Source: Flagellimonas yonaguniensis
GTDB lineage: Bacteria > Bacteroidota > Bacteroidia > Flavobacteriales > Flavobacteriaceae
Assembly: GCF_029193885.1 (NCBI RefSeq)
Contig: NZ_JARFVB010000011.1
Coordinates: forward strand, 58,677 to 122,676
Length of the DNA: 64,000 bases
Reading direction: 5' to 3'
A model generated the notes under the pieces. It was not told the origin of the DNA. It made no database searches and saw only the letters and a program-made list of their open reading frames with translations. The position numbers and the translations under genes are program-made. Numbering within the stretch: position 1 is the first letter of the stretch; each line of letters opens with the position of its first letter. Of this stretch, positions 1 to 8,482 are shown piece after piece.

Positions 1-513
1 CTCGATCTCAGAGAAATTCAACACTTCGGGCTTTTCTAGGTTCTCATCAACGAGCCGAAACTTTCCATTATGTATTTCGATTTCATCAGCAGACAGAAAA
101 AACGGTGGGGTTCCTGGTGCCCGGGGCTTACCATCATCCAATTTATCCACAAACACATCCAAGTTGGTGTCCGTCTCCCCTCCATAAGTCTTGAGATTAA
201 ATGTCAATCCATCCAATTCCATATCGCCAAACTCCATTTTGTTGTTGGCCATATTTCGAAGGTTCAAAATGGATGTGGACAATTTATGGATATGGAAAAG
301 GGTATCCTGCCTGTAGTCCTCCACATAAATGCCCTTTATGTTCGCATTCAGGTTGAAGAGGGACATGCTTATCCGTTCGATCTGGATATTGGTCCCGAAC
401 TCCTCGTTCAAGGTATCCGTGGCATATCGGCCCAATCTGGTCTGTACGGCCGGAATGGAAAGTACCAGCGAACCCAATACCAAGATAAGGATGATGGCCA
501 GAAGGATACGCAA
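1..513 (-). CDS. TamB-like translocation/assembly module protein, N-terminal part (partial)
   Basis: Reading leftward, this frame opens with a basic stretch, one hydrophobic helix (LLRILLAIILILVLGSLVLS) and then text typical of the AsmA/TamB family: a region starting SIPAVQTRLGRYATDTLNEEFG, with later GDMELDGLTFNLKTYGG. The protein runs off the left edge, so only about 170 residues are visible. In Flavobacteriaceae a TamB-domain gene often sits divergent to tsaD, which fits. The family is anchored in the inner membrane and spans the periplasm, helping outer-membrane assembly or lipid transport. The start is uncertain. The only in-frame ATG/GTG/TTG codon upstream of the membrane helix is the TTG at 513, although the frame stays open to about 632 with a lysine-rich reading (KVKHKSPIKKLRK). 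Family identity rests on pattern recognition of this N-terminus. Confidence 0.65.
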   Translation of the reverse strand, partial: MRILLAIILILVLGSLVLSIPAVQTRLGRYATDTLNEEFGTNIQIERISMSLFNLNANIKGIYVEDYRQDTLFHIHKLSTSILNLRNMANNKMEFGDMELDGLTFNLKTYGGETDTNLDVFVDKLDDGKPRAPGTPPFFLSADEIEIHNGKFRLVDENLEKPEVLNFSEIE

Positions 514-585
514 CAGTATTTTACGAAGTTTTTTGATAGGGCTTTTATGTTTTACCTTTGACGACCAATTTTTGTTCCAAAACCT

Positions 586-1617
586 GTGGAAAATCCAAAA
601 AAATACATTCTTGCGATTGAATCATCCTGTGATGATACCTCTGCTGCCGTTCTTTGCGGTACAAAAGTACTGAGCAATGTGGTAGCTACACAAGAAATCC
701 ACAAGCAATATGGAGGTGTTGTGCCAGAGCTGGCCTCAAGGGCACACCAACAAAATATTGTTCCCGTGGTACACCAAGCCTTGGCCAAGGCAAATATCGA
801 CAAAAAACAACTATCCGCCATAGCCTTTACCAGAGGGCCTGGACTTATGGGTTCCTTGCTGGTGGGTACCTCATTTGCCAAGTCCCTGGCATTGGGACTG
901 GACATTCCATTGATCGAGGTCAACCACATGGAAGCCCACATCCTTGCCCATTTTATCGAGGATGAAAACCAGACCGCCCCCACATTTCCATTTTTGGGGA
1001 TGACCATCAGTGGTGGGCATACACAAATTGTAAAGGTGACAGACTATTTCAGCATGGAGGTCTTGGGGGAAACGCTGGACGATGCCGTGGGCGAAGCCTT
1101 TGACAAAAGTGCCAAGTTGATGGGACTGCCCTACCCCGGTGGACCACTCATAGACAAATACGCGAAGCTCGGCAATCCCGAGGCATTTCCATTCCCCAAA
1201 CCAAAGGTTGACTGGCTCAACTTTAGTTTTAGCGGGCTAAAGACCAGTATTCTTTACTTTTTGCAGCGTGAAACCCGAAAGAATCCCGAATTTGTTTCAG
1301 AGCACATGACCGATATTTGTGCCTCGGTACAACACACGATTCTGGAAATTTTGATGGAAAAGCTTCAACTAGCTGTCAATCAGACAGGCATAAAGCAAAT
1401 AGCCATTGGCGGAGGGGTTGCGGCCAATTCCGGAATCCGTGCTAGACTCAAGGATGCTGAAGAAAAGTTGGGCTGGCAAACCTTTATTCCTAAATTTGAG
1501 TATTGCACGGACAATGCGGCCATGATCGGAATCGTGGGTTACCTTAAATTTGAAAAAGGGAAATTCACTGACCAAAGCATTGCCGCCAAGGCGCGCTACG
1601 CCATCGGTGCCAATTAA
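586..1617 (+). CDS. tsaD: tRNA N6-adenosine threonylcarbamoyltransferase TsaD
   Basis: TsaD transfers the threonylcarbamoyl group onto A37 of ANN-decoding tRNAs (t6A synthesis), working with TsaB and TsaE in the cytoplasm. At 343 residues it has the usual family length. Visible signatures are the N-terminal ASKHA phosphate loop (AIESSCDDTSAAV, residues 10-22), the metal-binding HMEAH (H114 and H118), SGGHTQIV near 142, the nucleotide-binding GEAFDKSAKLMGLPYPGG, GGGVAANSGIR, and YCTDNAAMI near the C-terminus. The start is GTG at 586. An in-frame TGA at 559-561 excludes longer versions and no other start codon lies between. The 5' end faces the tamB-like gene, and rsmE follows after 14 bases. 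Confidence 0.97.
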   Translation: MENPKKYILAIESSCDDTSAAVLCGTKVLSNVVATQEIHKQYGGVVPELASRAHQQNIVPVVHQALAKANIDKKQLSAIAFTRGPGLMGSLLVGTSFAKSLALGLDIPLIEVNHMEAHILAHFIEDENQTAPTFPFLGMTISGGHTQIVKVTDYFSMEVLGETLDDAVGEAFDKSAKLMGLPYPGGPLIDKYAKLGNPEAFPFPKPKVDWLNFSFSGLKTSILYFLQRETRKNPEFVSEHMTDICASVQHTILEILMEKLQLAVNQTGIKQIAIGGGVAANSGIRARLKDAEEKLGWQTFIPKFEYCTDNAAMIGIVGYLKFEKGKFTDQSIAAKARYAIGAN

Positions 1618-1631
1618 TATAAACCTTTCGT

Positions 1632-2339
1632 ATGCAGCTTTTCTACAATCCCTCATTGGACAATAGTGCCAAACAGTTTGTTTTTCCGCCCGATGAGAGC
1701 AAACACATAGCACGGGTACTCCGAAAATCTGAAGGGGATATCGTGCACATTACCAATGGCAAAGGCTATTTGTTCGAAGCCGAGATTTTGGAGCCCGACC
1801 AAAAAAGGTGCAAAGCACATATCATTTCACAAAGCAAATCCATTCCCAGAAGATATAAGCTTCGCATGGTGGTCGCCCCCACCAAGATGAACGACCGGTA
1901 TGAATGGTTTTTGGAAAAGGCAACGGAAATAGGTGTGGATGAGATAACCCCGATCATTTGTGATCACTCCGAACGAAAAACCATCAAACTGGAACGTATG
2001 GAACGTGTGTTGCAGTCTGCCATGAAACAATCTTTACAGACCTTTCTGCCAAGAATCAACCCACCCATTTCCGGTCAAGAGTTTTTAGAGTCTGATAATT
2101 CCGTAGGTCTCAAATTTATTGCCCATTGTCAAAAAGGGGAGAAAATGGAGTTGAAGCGCAAAGTGATCGCCGACAACGATGTCACTATTTTGATTGGCCC
2201 CGAGGGGGATTTCTCGAAAAAGGAAATCGATATGGCCAAGGAAAAAGGATACATACCCGTTTCCCTGGGAAGAAATCGGCTCCGAACCGAGACAGCTGCC
2301 ATTGTTGCCTGTACCACCGTGGCCATTATCAACAACTAA
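1632..2339 (+). CDS. rsmE: 16S rRNA (uracil1498-N3)-methyltransferase RsmE
   Basis: RsmE methylates N3 of U1498 in the 30S decoding site using S-adenosylmethionine. It is a SPOUT-fold enzyme of 235 residues, the usual length. The N-terminal PUA-like part contains DESKHIARVLRKSEGD. The C-terminal trefoil-knot SAM site is clear: VVAPTKMNDRYEWFLEKATEIGVDEI, then ILIGPEGDFSKKEID and SLGRNRLRTETAAI, the classic RsmE knot motifs. It follows tsaD closely and is probably co-transcribed with it. Confidence 0.96.
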   Translation: MQLFYNPSLDNSAKQFVFPPDESKHIARVLRKSEGDIVHITNGKGYLFEAEILEPDQKRCKAHIISQSKSIPRRYKLRMVVAPTKMNDRYEWFLEKATEIGVDEITPIICDHSERKTIKLERMERVLQSAMKQSLQTFLPRINPPISGQEFLESDNSVGLKFIAHCQKGEKMELKRKVIADNDVTILIGPEGDFSKKEIDMAKEKGYIPVSLGRNRLRTETAAIVACTTVAIINN

Positions 2340-2374
2340 TAGGGGCATACTTCATTATTTACAAAGTAATATCC

Positions 2375-2382
2375 TATTTTTG
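2375..2382 (+). promoter_or_regulatory. Bacteroidota -7 promoter element upstream of DUF4159 gene
   Basis: TATTTTTG at 2375-2382 matches the Bacteroidota -7 consensus TAnnTTTG exactly and lies 24 bases before the next start codon. A good -33 TTTG is not evident (TTCATTA is nearest), so this is a candidate promoter only. Confidence 0.4.
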
Positions 2383-2405
2383 AGCGGCTGGTTAACTGCT
2401 TCTAC

Positions 2406-3053
2406 ATGAAAAAACAAGTACTTTTGGTGGTCTCGCTTTTTTTTGCTGTAAGTGCATCTAATGCCCAGCAGATTGCCATTCTCAAGTATGGTGGTGGTGG
2501 CGACTGGTACTCCAATCCTACAGCGCTTCCCAACTTGATTCAATTTTGCAACAGCAATATTGACACCAAGATCAATCCTGAACCGGAAACAGTGGAAGCT
2601 GGCAACGTTTCCATTTTCAAATATCCTTTTTTGCACATGACCGGGCATGGCAATGTCTTTTTCAATGATGAAGAAGTACAGAACTTGAGAACCTATCTGT
2701 TGTCTGGCGGTTTTCTTCATATTGATGACAACTACGGCATGGAACCCTATCTACGAAGGGAATTGGAAAAGATTTTTCCCGATAAACCATTGGAAGAGCT
2801 GGGTACGGACCACCCTATTTTTTCACAAAAATTCAAATTCCCAGACGGACTGCCCAAAATTCACGAACACGATGGAAAACGTCCTCAGGCCTTTGGCATA
2901 TTTGAACAAGGTAGATTGGTCTTACTGTATACCTTCGAATGTGACCTTGGGGATGGCTGGGAAGACCCAAGCGTACACAACGACCCCGAAGAAGTTAGGA
3001 CAAAAGCCCTGCAAATGGGTGCAAATATTGTGGAATATGCTTTTAAAAGTTAA
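2406..3053 (+). CDS. DUF4159 domain-containing exported protein
   Basis: This 215-residue protein has an N-terminal signal peptide (KKQVLLVVSLFFAVSASNAQ, cleaved after about residue 21) and is then almost wholly a DUF4159 domain. Recognisable blocks are QIAILKYGGGGDWYSNPTAL, FLHMTGHGNVFFNDEEVQNL and LLSGGFLHIDDNYGMEPYLR, the conserved GGFLxxDD signature of the family. The fold is thought to resemble a class I glutamine amidotransferase-like domain, but no activity is established. It is presumably periplasmic. The AI-2E transporter gene starts 3 bases after its stop, so the two are likely co-transcribed. Confidence 0.85.
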   Translation: MKKQVLLVVSLFFAVSASNAQQIAILKYGGGGDWYSNPTALPNLIQFCNSNIDTKINPEPETVEAGNVSIFKYPFLHMTGHGNVFFNDEEVQNLRTYLLSGGFLHIDDNYGMEPYLRRELEKIFPDKPLEELGTDHPIFSQKFKFPDGLPKIHEHDGKRPQAFGIFEQGRLVLLYTFECDLGDGWEDPSVHNDPEEVRTKALQMGANIVEYAFKS

Positions 3054-3056
3054 GTT

Positions 3057-4157
3057 ATGAACGTAAAAACAATCGCCAATGGAATACTACGGGCCGTAGC
3101 CATTATCGCAGGGGTCGTGATCTTGGGTTGGTTCTTCTATAAAATCCAATCCGTATTGGCCTACTTGGCCATTGCGGCTGTCTTGGCCTTACTGGGAAGA
3201 CCTATCGTACTGTTTTTGAGAAAAAGACTTAAGTTTCCCAACACACTGGCAGTAGTGGCGACCATGATATTTATGTTGTCCATTTTCCTAGGGATCCTCG
3301 CCCTATTTATTCCATTGATAGCCGAGCAAAGTAAAAATCTGTCCTTATTGGACATCGAAGCACTCAAAGGGGACTTGAACACGCTCTACCTGCAAACCTT
3401 AGACTATTTCGGTGCCTCCACTGGGAGCTTCAACAACTTGTTGAACGAATCCCATATTGAAGAAAATGTATTGCAAGGGCTGGATTTAGGTTTTATCCCA
3501 AACTTTCTTAATTCTTTTGTCAACGCACTGAGCAATTTCAGTATTGGACTTTTTTCCGTGCTGTTCATTTCCTTTTTCTTTTTAAAGGACAGCAAATTGA
3601 TGCAAACCGGCATCTTGACCTTTGTGCCCAATGACAAGGAAAGTAACTTGGTCAAATCCATTGATAAGATCAATAACCTGCTCTCAAGATACTTTGCCGG
3701 AATTCTACTTCAGCTATTTATTCTTTTTGTGATATACACCATCGCATTGTTGATCGTCGGGGTAGAAAATGCCATTGTCATCGCATTCCTTTGCGCACTG
3801 TTCAATATCATCCCCTACATAGGTCCGATCATAGGTGGAGTGATAATGATCACCCTGACCATGACAAGCTCGTTGGGGGCGGATTTCAGCACCGTGATTT
3901 TGCCTAAGGCCATGTACGTTTTGATTGGTTTGACCATAGGTCAGTTGATTGATAATTTCTTTTCACAGCCCTTTATTTTTTCCACCAGTGTCAAGTCACA
4001 TCCTTTGGAAATCTTCCTGATCATCATCATAGCCGGATTACTTTTCGGTGTAATTGGAATGGTGGTCGCCGTGCCTGGATATACCGCCATAAAAGTGATT
4101 TTAAAGGAGTTTTTAGCAGAATATTCGTTTGTGAAAAAGTTGACCAAAAACTTATAG
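3057..4157 (+). CDS. AI-2E family transporter (putative permease)
   Basis: This is a 366-residue polytopic membrane protein with about eight hydrophobic segments. The early pair is VAIIAGVVILGWFFYKI and VLAYLAIAAVLALLG. The C-terminal half carries the family hallmark ALFNIIPYIGPIIGGVIMI, and the end reads GMVVAVPGYTAIKVIL. The AI-2E/YhhQ-YdiK superfamily contains TqsA, an autoinducer-2 exporter, and sodium/proton antiporters, so the substrate cannot be assigned. The gene is tightly linked to the DUF4159 gene upstream, and the methyltransferase downstream begins 7 bases after its stop. Confidence 0.9.
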   Translation: MNVKTIANGILRAVAIIAGVVILGWFFYKIQSVLAYLAIAAVLALLGRPIVLFLRKRLKFPNTLAVVATMIFMLSIFLGILALFIPLIAEQSKNLSLLDIEALKGDLNTLYLQTLDYFGASTGSFNNLLNESHIEENVLQGLDLGFIPNFLNSFVNALSNFSIGLFSVLFISFFFLKDSKLMQTGILTFVPNDKESNLVKSIDKINNLLSRYFAGILLQLFILFVIYTIALLIVGVENAIVIAFLCALFNIIPYIGPIIGGVIMITLTMTSSLGADFSTVILPKAMYVLIGLTIGQLIDNFFSQPFIFSTSVKSHPLEIFLIIIIAGLLFGVIGMVVAVPGYTAIKVILKEFLAEYSFVKKLTKNL

Positions 4158-4164
4158 TTTTAGT

Positions 4165-5349
4165 TTGAATAAATTGATATTAGATACTGGTGTACAGGAG
4201 TTTATTTTAATAAATTTATCATCTGACATCATGACAGTTTTGCTTGCGGGACCGGTTTTTGAGGGAATCACGCAAAAAGAGTTGGCCGAGCAGATTGAAG
4301 CGAAGAAAAAGTGCAGGGACAAGCTTACAACTTGGTTCAATGCACCTCAGATTTATTACCCCAACAAACTCAATATCGAACAAACCAGTTCGGAAATCAC
4401 AGCGGCCTACAAAGCCAAAATCGTGAGTGGAGAATCCTTGGTTGACCTCACAGGTGGATTCGGTGTTGACAGCTATTTTTTTTCCAAAAAAATGGACCGG
4501 ATCTCGCATTGCGAAATCAATCTGGAATTGAGTGAAATTGCACGTTATAATTTTAAAATTTTAGGGCGGAAAAATATTGAATGCCATGCAGAAGATGGGG
4601 TGTCATTTTTGAAAAAATCAACAAAAAAATTTGATTGGATCTATGTCGACCCATCCCGAAGAAACGATAAAAAGGGTAAGGTGTTTTTATTGGAGGATTG
4701 CCTCCCAAATTTACCTGAACATCTTCCTTTACTTTTTGATAAAACGCAAAATGTCCTAGTAAAAACTTCCCCGCTTTTGGATATAAAAAAAGGGATTGAG
4801 GAATTGGATTTTGTAAAAGAGGTTCATGTAGTGGCCGTCCATAATGAAGTAAAAGAACTCCTCTTTGTTTTGGAAAAAGGGTACAGTGGAAGTATCAAAA
4901 TAAAGACCGTTGATGTATTGCAGGGACAAAACAGCTACTTTGATTTTGAACTGGAAGAAGAACAAGATGTCCAGACCTATTTTGGAGAACCGTCTTCATA
5001 CTTGTACGAACCCAATGCGGCCATTTTAAAGTCCGGAGGATTCAAATCAATCGCGAAGACGTTTGGTTTAATCAAATTGCATCCCCATTCCCATTTGTAC
5101 ACATCAGATAAATTAGTGGAGTTTCCCGGGAGGAGGTTTACCATTGAGCGATCACTCCCCTATTCCAAAAAGTCCTTGAAATCAATGGTGGTCTCAAAAG
5201 CCAATATCACGACACGGAATTTCCCCATGTCGGTCGCTGAGCTTCGCAAAAAGCATAAAATCAAGGATGGGGGCAATCGTTACCTCTTCTTTACAAAGAC
5301 CGCCAACGATTCTTTATGGGTTTTGGACTGTGAAAAAGTGATTGGCTAA
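4165..5349 (+). CDS. Class I SAM-dependent methyltransferase with THUMP-like C-terminal domain
   Basis: This 394-residue protein starts at TTG 4165. The central SAM-binding motif I is SLVDLTGGFGVDSYFFSKK (about residues 92-110), followed by an acidic strand end (HCEINLELSEIARYN) and the motif IV-like DWIYVDPSRRNDKKGKVF. DPSRR-type motifs occur in a Bacteroidota methyltransferase family annotated with a THUMP-like domain, and the C-terminus (NRYLFFTKTANDSLWVLDCEKV) is typical of it. The likely substrate is RNA, but the modified nucleotide is unknown. The gene ends tail-to-tail with the minus-strand esterase, overlapping it by 4 bases. Confidence 0.85.
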   Translation: MNKLILDTGVQEFILINLSSDIMTVLLAGPVFEGITQKELAEQIEAKKKCRDKLTTWFNAPQIYYPNKLNIEQTSSEITAAYKAKIVSGESLVDLTGGFGVDSYFFSKKMDRISHCEINLELSEIARYNFKILGRKNIECHAEDGVSFLKKSTKKFDWIYVDPSRRNDKKGKVFLLEDCLPNLPEHLPLLFDKTQNVLVKTSPLLDIKKGIEELDFVKEVHVVAVHNEVKELLFVLEKGYSGSIKIKTVDVLQGQNSYFDFELEEEQDVQTYFGEPSSYLYEPNAAILKSGGFKSIAKTFGLIKLHPHSHLYTSDKLVEFPGRRFTIERSLPYSKKSLKSMVVSKANITTRNFPMSVAELRKKHKIKDGGNRYLFFTKTANDSLWVLDCEKVIG

Positions 5350-6272
5350 TCCAAGTTGTCAAGCCAATCAAAAAGTAGATCTATCCAGTTTTTCAGTTTT
5401 TCATCATGCAATGCCAAGGAAAACCCATGTCCTCCCGTTGGGTATATGTGCATGGTTGTGGGGACCTTCTGCGCTCTTAAAGCATCAAAAAACATAGTGG
5501 TATTCTCAACAGGCACTGCTTCATCGTCCATGGCGTGCAACAAAAAAGTGGGTGGAGTTTCACCATCCACATGCTTTTGGTTGGACAGATAATCGACCTC
5601 TTCATCGGTCGGGTCCTCCCCTACCAAGGAAACCCTGGAGCCTGTATGGGTACTTGGCACCCCAAGTGTGATCACGGGATAGATCAAAGCCATGAAATCG
5701 GGTCGTGCGGACAAATCATCGATTTCGTCCTGCTTCTGGTAAACTATATCGCTGTAATGGGTTCCCAAGCTGGATGCCAAATGGCCTCCAGCTGAAAATC
5801 CCATGATTCCGATTTTATTTTCGGATATATTCCAATCAGCCGCCTTGGACTTTACCAATCTAATGGCGCGTTGGGCATCTTGCAAGGGAACCATATTTTT
5901 ACCTTTGGTAATGGATTTGGACCATGGCAAGCGATACTTTACCACAATGCCCGCTATGCCTTTTACGTTGAGTGCCTTCGCGATTTCCGTACCTTCCCAA
6001 TCATAGGCCAGACCATGGTAACCGCCTCCTGGAAAAATGACCACTGCCTTTCCGTTTGCATTTCGCTTTGCGGGCAAATACACCTCTAAAGTGGGTTTTT
6101 GCACATTGGTAATCCAAATAATCCCATCCTTGGTATATTCCACCACTTCCTTTTCCAAGGATTCCACTTGGTTCGGTATGGTTTTGGGCCATAATGGCAT
6201 AATGGTATCCTGAGCGGACATTCCCATTGAAAACAATACAACAAGTAAACTTAATTTTCCATGTGCCTTCAT
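5346..6272 (-). CDS. Exported alpha/beta-hydrolase (BD-FAE/esterase-lipase family)
   Basis: This 308-residue secreted hydrolase has a signal peptide ending MGMSAQ near residue 20. The oxyanion-hole motif is VVIFPGGGYHGLAYDWEG, the nucleophile elbow is GIMGFSAGGHLASS (catalytic Ser in GFSAG), an acid candidate lies in LLHAMDDEAVPVENT, and the catalytic His is in YPTGGHGFSL. These match the acetyl-xylan/feruloyl-esterase-like (BD-FAE) group, which typically deacetylates glycans. The gene is the most distal member of a minus-strand run that also holds the dipeptidase, a second esterase and the nucleotidase. Confidence 0.88.
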   Translation of the reverse strand: MKAHGKLSLLVVLFSMGMSAQDTIMPLWPKTIPNQVESLEKEVVEYTKDGIIWITNVQKPTLEVYLPAKRNANGKAVVIFPGGGYHGLAYDWEGTEIAKALNVKGIAGIVVKYRLPWSKSITKGKNMVPLQDAQRAIRLVKSKAADWNISENKIGIMGFSAGGHLASSLGTHYSDIVYQKQDEIDDLSARPDFMALIYPVITLGVPSTHTGSRVSLVGEDPTDEEVDYLSNQKHVDGETPPTFLLHAMDDEAVPVENTTMFFDALRAQKVPTTMHIYPTGGHGFSLALHDEKLKNWIDLLFDWLDNLD

Positions 6273-6292
6273 TATTCTGTTTGATTTTTAAC

Positions 6293-7012
6293 TCAGTCGT
6301 TGCATTCCCATTTAAAATTGGCCACACGATCATTGGAAGCTGCAGAAAGATTATAATGCCACCATTCCGTCCTAATGGACCAAAAGCCATGGGCTTCCAT
6401 GGTCTCTTTCAATAATTTTCGATTGTCCAAAATCTCTTGGGGCAAATCCATGTTGTCGTGATAGGCCCTTTTGCCGAAGTAATCGAAATCGGTTCCCATA
6501 TCGAGTTCATTGCCTTCCATATCCACCAAGGTAATATCCACGGCCCCTCCCTTGTTATGAATTGATCCTTTGTCCGGGTTGGCCACATATTGTGGATTGG
6601 GAACAATCTCCCACATCTTGTATTGAACGGAATTGGGACGATAGCAATCAAAAAACTTGATTTTCACACCTTCTTTCAAAAAATCCTTATTGGCCTCGAT
6701 CAAGGCTTTAGCCGTTTTCACTCTGGTATAGCATTCGGCACAATCGTACACTTTGGCTTTTAAGAAATTGTTTTCGGTCGCATAGCGCATATCATACGCA
6801 AAGTCTTCACTGAAATCTGCCAGTCGCACAAAAGTGGTATCGGCCAACCCTTCAAAAGTTTTCAGCGTTGGTTCTTCATCTTTTACAATGTCCACAGTAA
6901 CAGAATCCACAACTGTCGCTGTTTCTTGTACAGATTCCTTTGGGGCTGTTTTAGGTTTTTGTCGGCAACTTATCGCCAAAAGGATAATCAATAAAACTAT
7001 TGGGTATTTCAT
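6293..7012 (-). CDS. D-alanyl-D-alanine dipeptidase (M15D, VanX/DdpX family) lipoprotein
   Basis: The protein has about 239 residues from ATG 7012. A longer reading to 7048 would overlap the upstream gene and bury the signal sequence. The N-terminus is a lipoprotein signal (LLIILLAISCRQKP). The zinc site of family M15D is intact: GSIHNKGGAVDITLVD gives the SxHxxGxAxD ligands, and EWWHYN gives the catalytic Glu and third His. YDMRYATENNFLKAKVYD and CYRPNSVQYKMWE are also family signatures. VanX-type enzymes cleave D-Ala-D-Ala. In organisms with no vancomycin-resistance cluster they serve in peptidoglycan turnover. The location is periplasmic and lipid-anchored. Confidence 0.9.
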   Translation of the reverse strand: MKYPIVLLIILLAISCRQKPKTAPKESVQETATVVDSVTVDIVKDEEPTLKTFEGLADTTFVRLADFSEDFAYDMRYATENNFLKAKVYDCAECYTRVKTAKALIEANKDFLKEGVKIKFFDCYRPNSVQYKMWEIVPNPQYVANPDKGSIHNKGGAVDITLVDMEGNELDMGTDFDYFGKRAYHDNMDLPQEILDNRKLLKETMEAHGFWSIRTEWWHYNLSAASNDRVANFKWECND

Positions 7013-7017
7013 CTCAA

Positions 7018-7740
7018 CTAATTTATACGTTTTTGTTTGGCTATCCATGTGTACAGGGAATCCGTGGTATAGGCCTTATTCCATGCATTGTGCCCTACAC
7101 CCTTGTATCTTGTATAACGGACATCGTGCCCCATTTCCCTTAACTTCATGACCATTTTATCGGATTCCTCCACATCGATCACATCGTCTTGATCGCCATG
7201 AAAAACCCAAATGGGCATATTTTTATCTATCCAATGGGCATACGGCAATGGGGTCATGCCACACACAACGGCCATAGCGGCGAACTTTTCGGGATATTGC
7301 GTAGCCAACTCCCATGATGCACTACCTCCCCTACTCAATCCCGTTAAGTAAATCCTGTTTTTATCCACTCGGTTGGCAGCGACCACTGAATCCAATAATT
7401 GGACAACGGCATCGGTGTTCCACCATTTCTTTGCATGGGAATTTTGAGGGGCCAAGATCAAAAAAGGAAATTGTTTGCCCTCGGCCAACATTTTAGGCGG
7501 TCCGGTATCTTTGATTTCTTCCACATTTCTGCCAGATTCTCCTCCACCATGGAGAAAGAGCAATAGGCCAAAATCCGTGTTTTCCGATGAAAAGTAATCC
7601 TCAGGGTAGTACAAATAGTACTTTAAGTTTTCCTTGGTTACCGTTTCCAACTCGTCCTGCACCAAATGGGATTGTGCGGCACAGGCCTGAAGCACCAATG
7701 TAGCGCCCAATAGGAGGAGGTTGAATAATTTCTTTCGCAT
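7018..7740 (-). CDS. Exported carboxylesterase/phospholipase-type alpha/beta-hydrolase
   Basis: The protein has 240 residues from ATG 7740; a GTG 9 bases upstream is an alternative. It carries a lipoprotein signal (LLLLGATLVLQACAAQ). The alpha/beta-hydrolase landmarks are LLLFLHGGGESGRNVEE (oxyanion region), IYLTGLSRGGSASWELA (nucleophile in GLSRGG), FHGDQDDVIDVEES (Asp) and YKGVGHNAWNKAY (His). This pattern fits the predicted-peptidase/PHB-depolymerase-like group (COG4099). The natural substrate is unknown. It ends 5 bases before the dipeptidase start and is probably translated from the same transcript. Confidence 0.85.
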   Translation of the reverse strand: MRKKLFNLLLLGATLVLQACAAQSHLVQDELETVTKENLKYYLYYPEDYFSSENTDFGLLLFLHGGGESGRNVEEIKDTGPPKMLAEGKQFPFLILAPQNSHAKKWWNTDAVVQLLDSVVAANRVDKNRIYLTGLSRGGSASWELATQYPEKFAAMAVVCGMTPLPYAHWIDKNMPIWVFHGDQDDVIDVEESDKMVMKLREMGHDVRYTRYKGVGHNAWNKAYTTDSLYTWIAKQKRIN

Positions 7741-7752
7741 TGTGGCCACAAG

Positions 7753-8274
7753 TTACAAAAGTTTGTCCGCTATATCTTTCCAGGTATCGGCCCTTTCAAA
7801 AATGGTCACACGGGTATTGTGTGGTGAAGTGAACATAATGGACCTACCTTCAAAAGGTCCTAGGTTCTTACTACGGTCATCGATAAGGACATCGCCTTTT
7901 AAAACGTGTTTGTTTCCGCATAGAATTCGGTTTTGCCACGGAATAAAGGGAAAGAACTTGTCCAACCAATCTGATTTTTCCCGTAAGGATTGAGGAAACT
8001 CCATAGCTGCGGAGGCAATGTACACATCGTGTTTTTTACTTAACGCTTCAAGCACCTCCTGGCTATCGGGGATAATCTTCAAATCCTTGAAAAAACCATC
8101 ACGTCTGGTATGGTCCTTTATGGATTGTTGATGCTCTTCTGGGACACATTGCCAAAATTCCTTTCCAAAACAGTCCTCCAGTTTTATTTGAGCATTGAAT
8201 TCTTGGTTATAAATATCCAAATGGGCATGATATGCATCTGCAATCACTTCGTCCATATCCACAAAAATGGTCAT
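7753..8274 (-). CDS. 5' nucleotidase, deoxy (NT5C-type, HAD superfamily)
   Basis: The protein has about 173 residues from ATG 8274, which is preceded by a purine-rich AAAAAAGAGA site. An upstream in-frame start would add an uncharacteristic N-terminal tail. HAD motif I is IFVDMDEVIAD at the very N-terminus (nucleophile and acid/base Asp), motif II is VYIASAAMEFP, and motifs III/IV are LKGDVLIDDRSKN. The GFFKDLKIIPDSQEVLEAL region matches the cap of 5'(3')-deoxyribonucleotidases. The enzyme would dephosphorylate nucleoside monophosphates in the cytoplasm. It is the first gene of the minus-strand run. Confidence 0.85.
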   Translation of the reverse strand: MTIFVDMDEVIADAYHAHLDIYNQEFNAQIKLEDCFGKEFWQCVPEEHQQSIKDHTRRDGFFKDLKIIPDSQEVLEALSKKHDVYIASAAMEFPQSLREKSDWLDKFFPFIPWQNRILCGNKHVLKGDVLIDDRSKNLGPFEGRSIMFTSPHNTRVTIFERADTWKDIADKLL

Positions 8275-8482
8275 GTATTCTCTTTTTTCGTGAAGTACGA
8301 TAAAACTCTCCAAAAATTAAAATAAATGTATTGATAACCATCATGGATTTCTCAAAAAGACCATTTGTTTTTCTGATATTTCACAAAATCCATCAACCCA
8401 TTTACCAAACATAGAGGTTGAATTTTTATTTATATAAATAACGATTACCTTCACAGGAAGAATCACTCAAAACCAACCTTAC

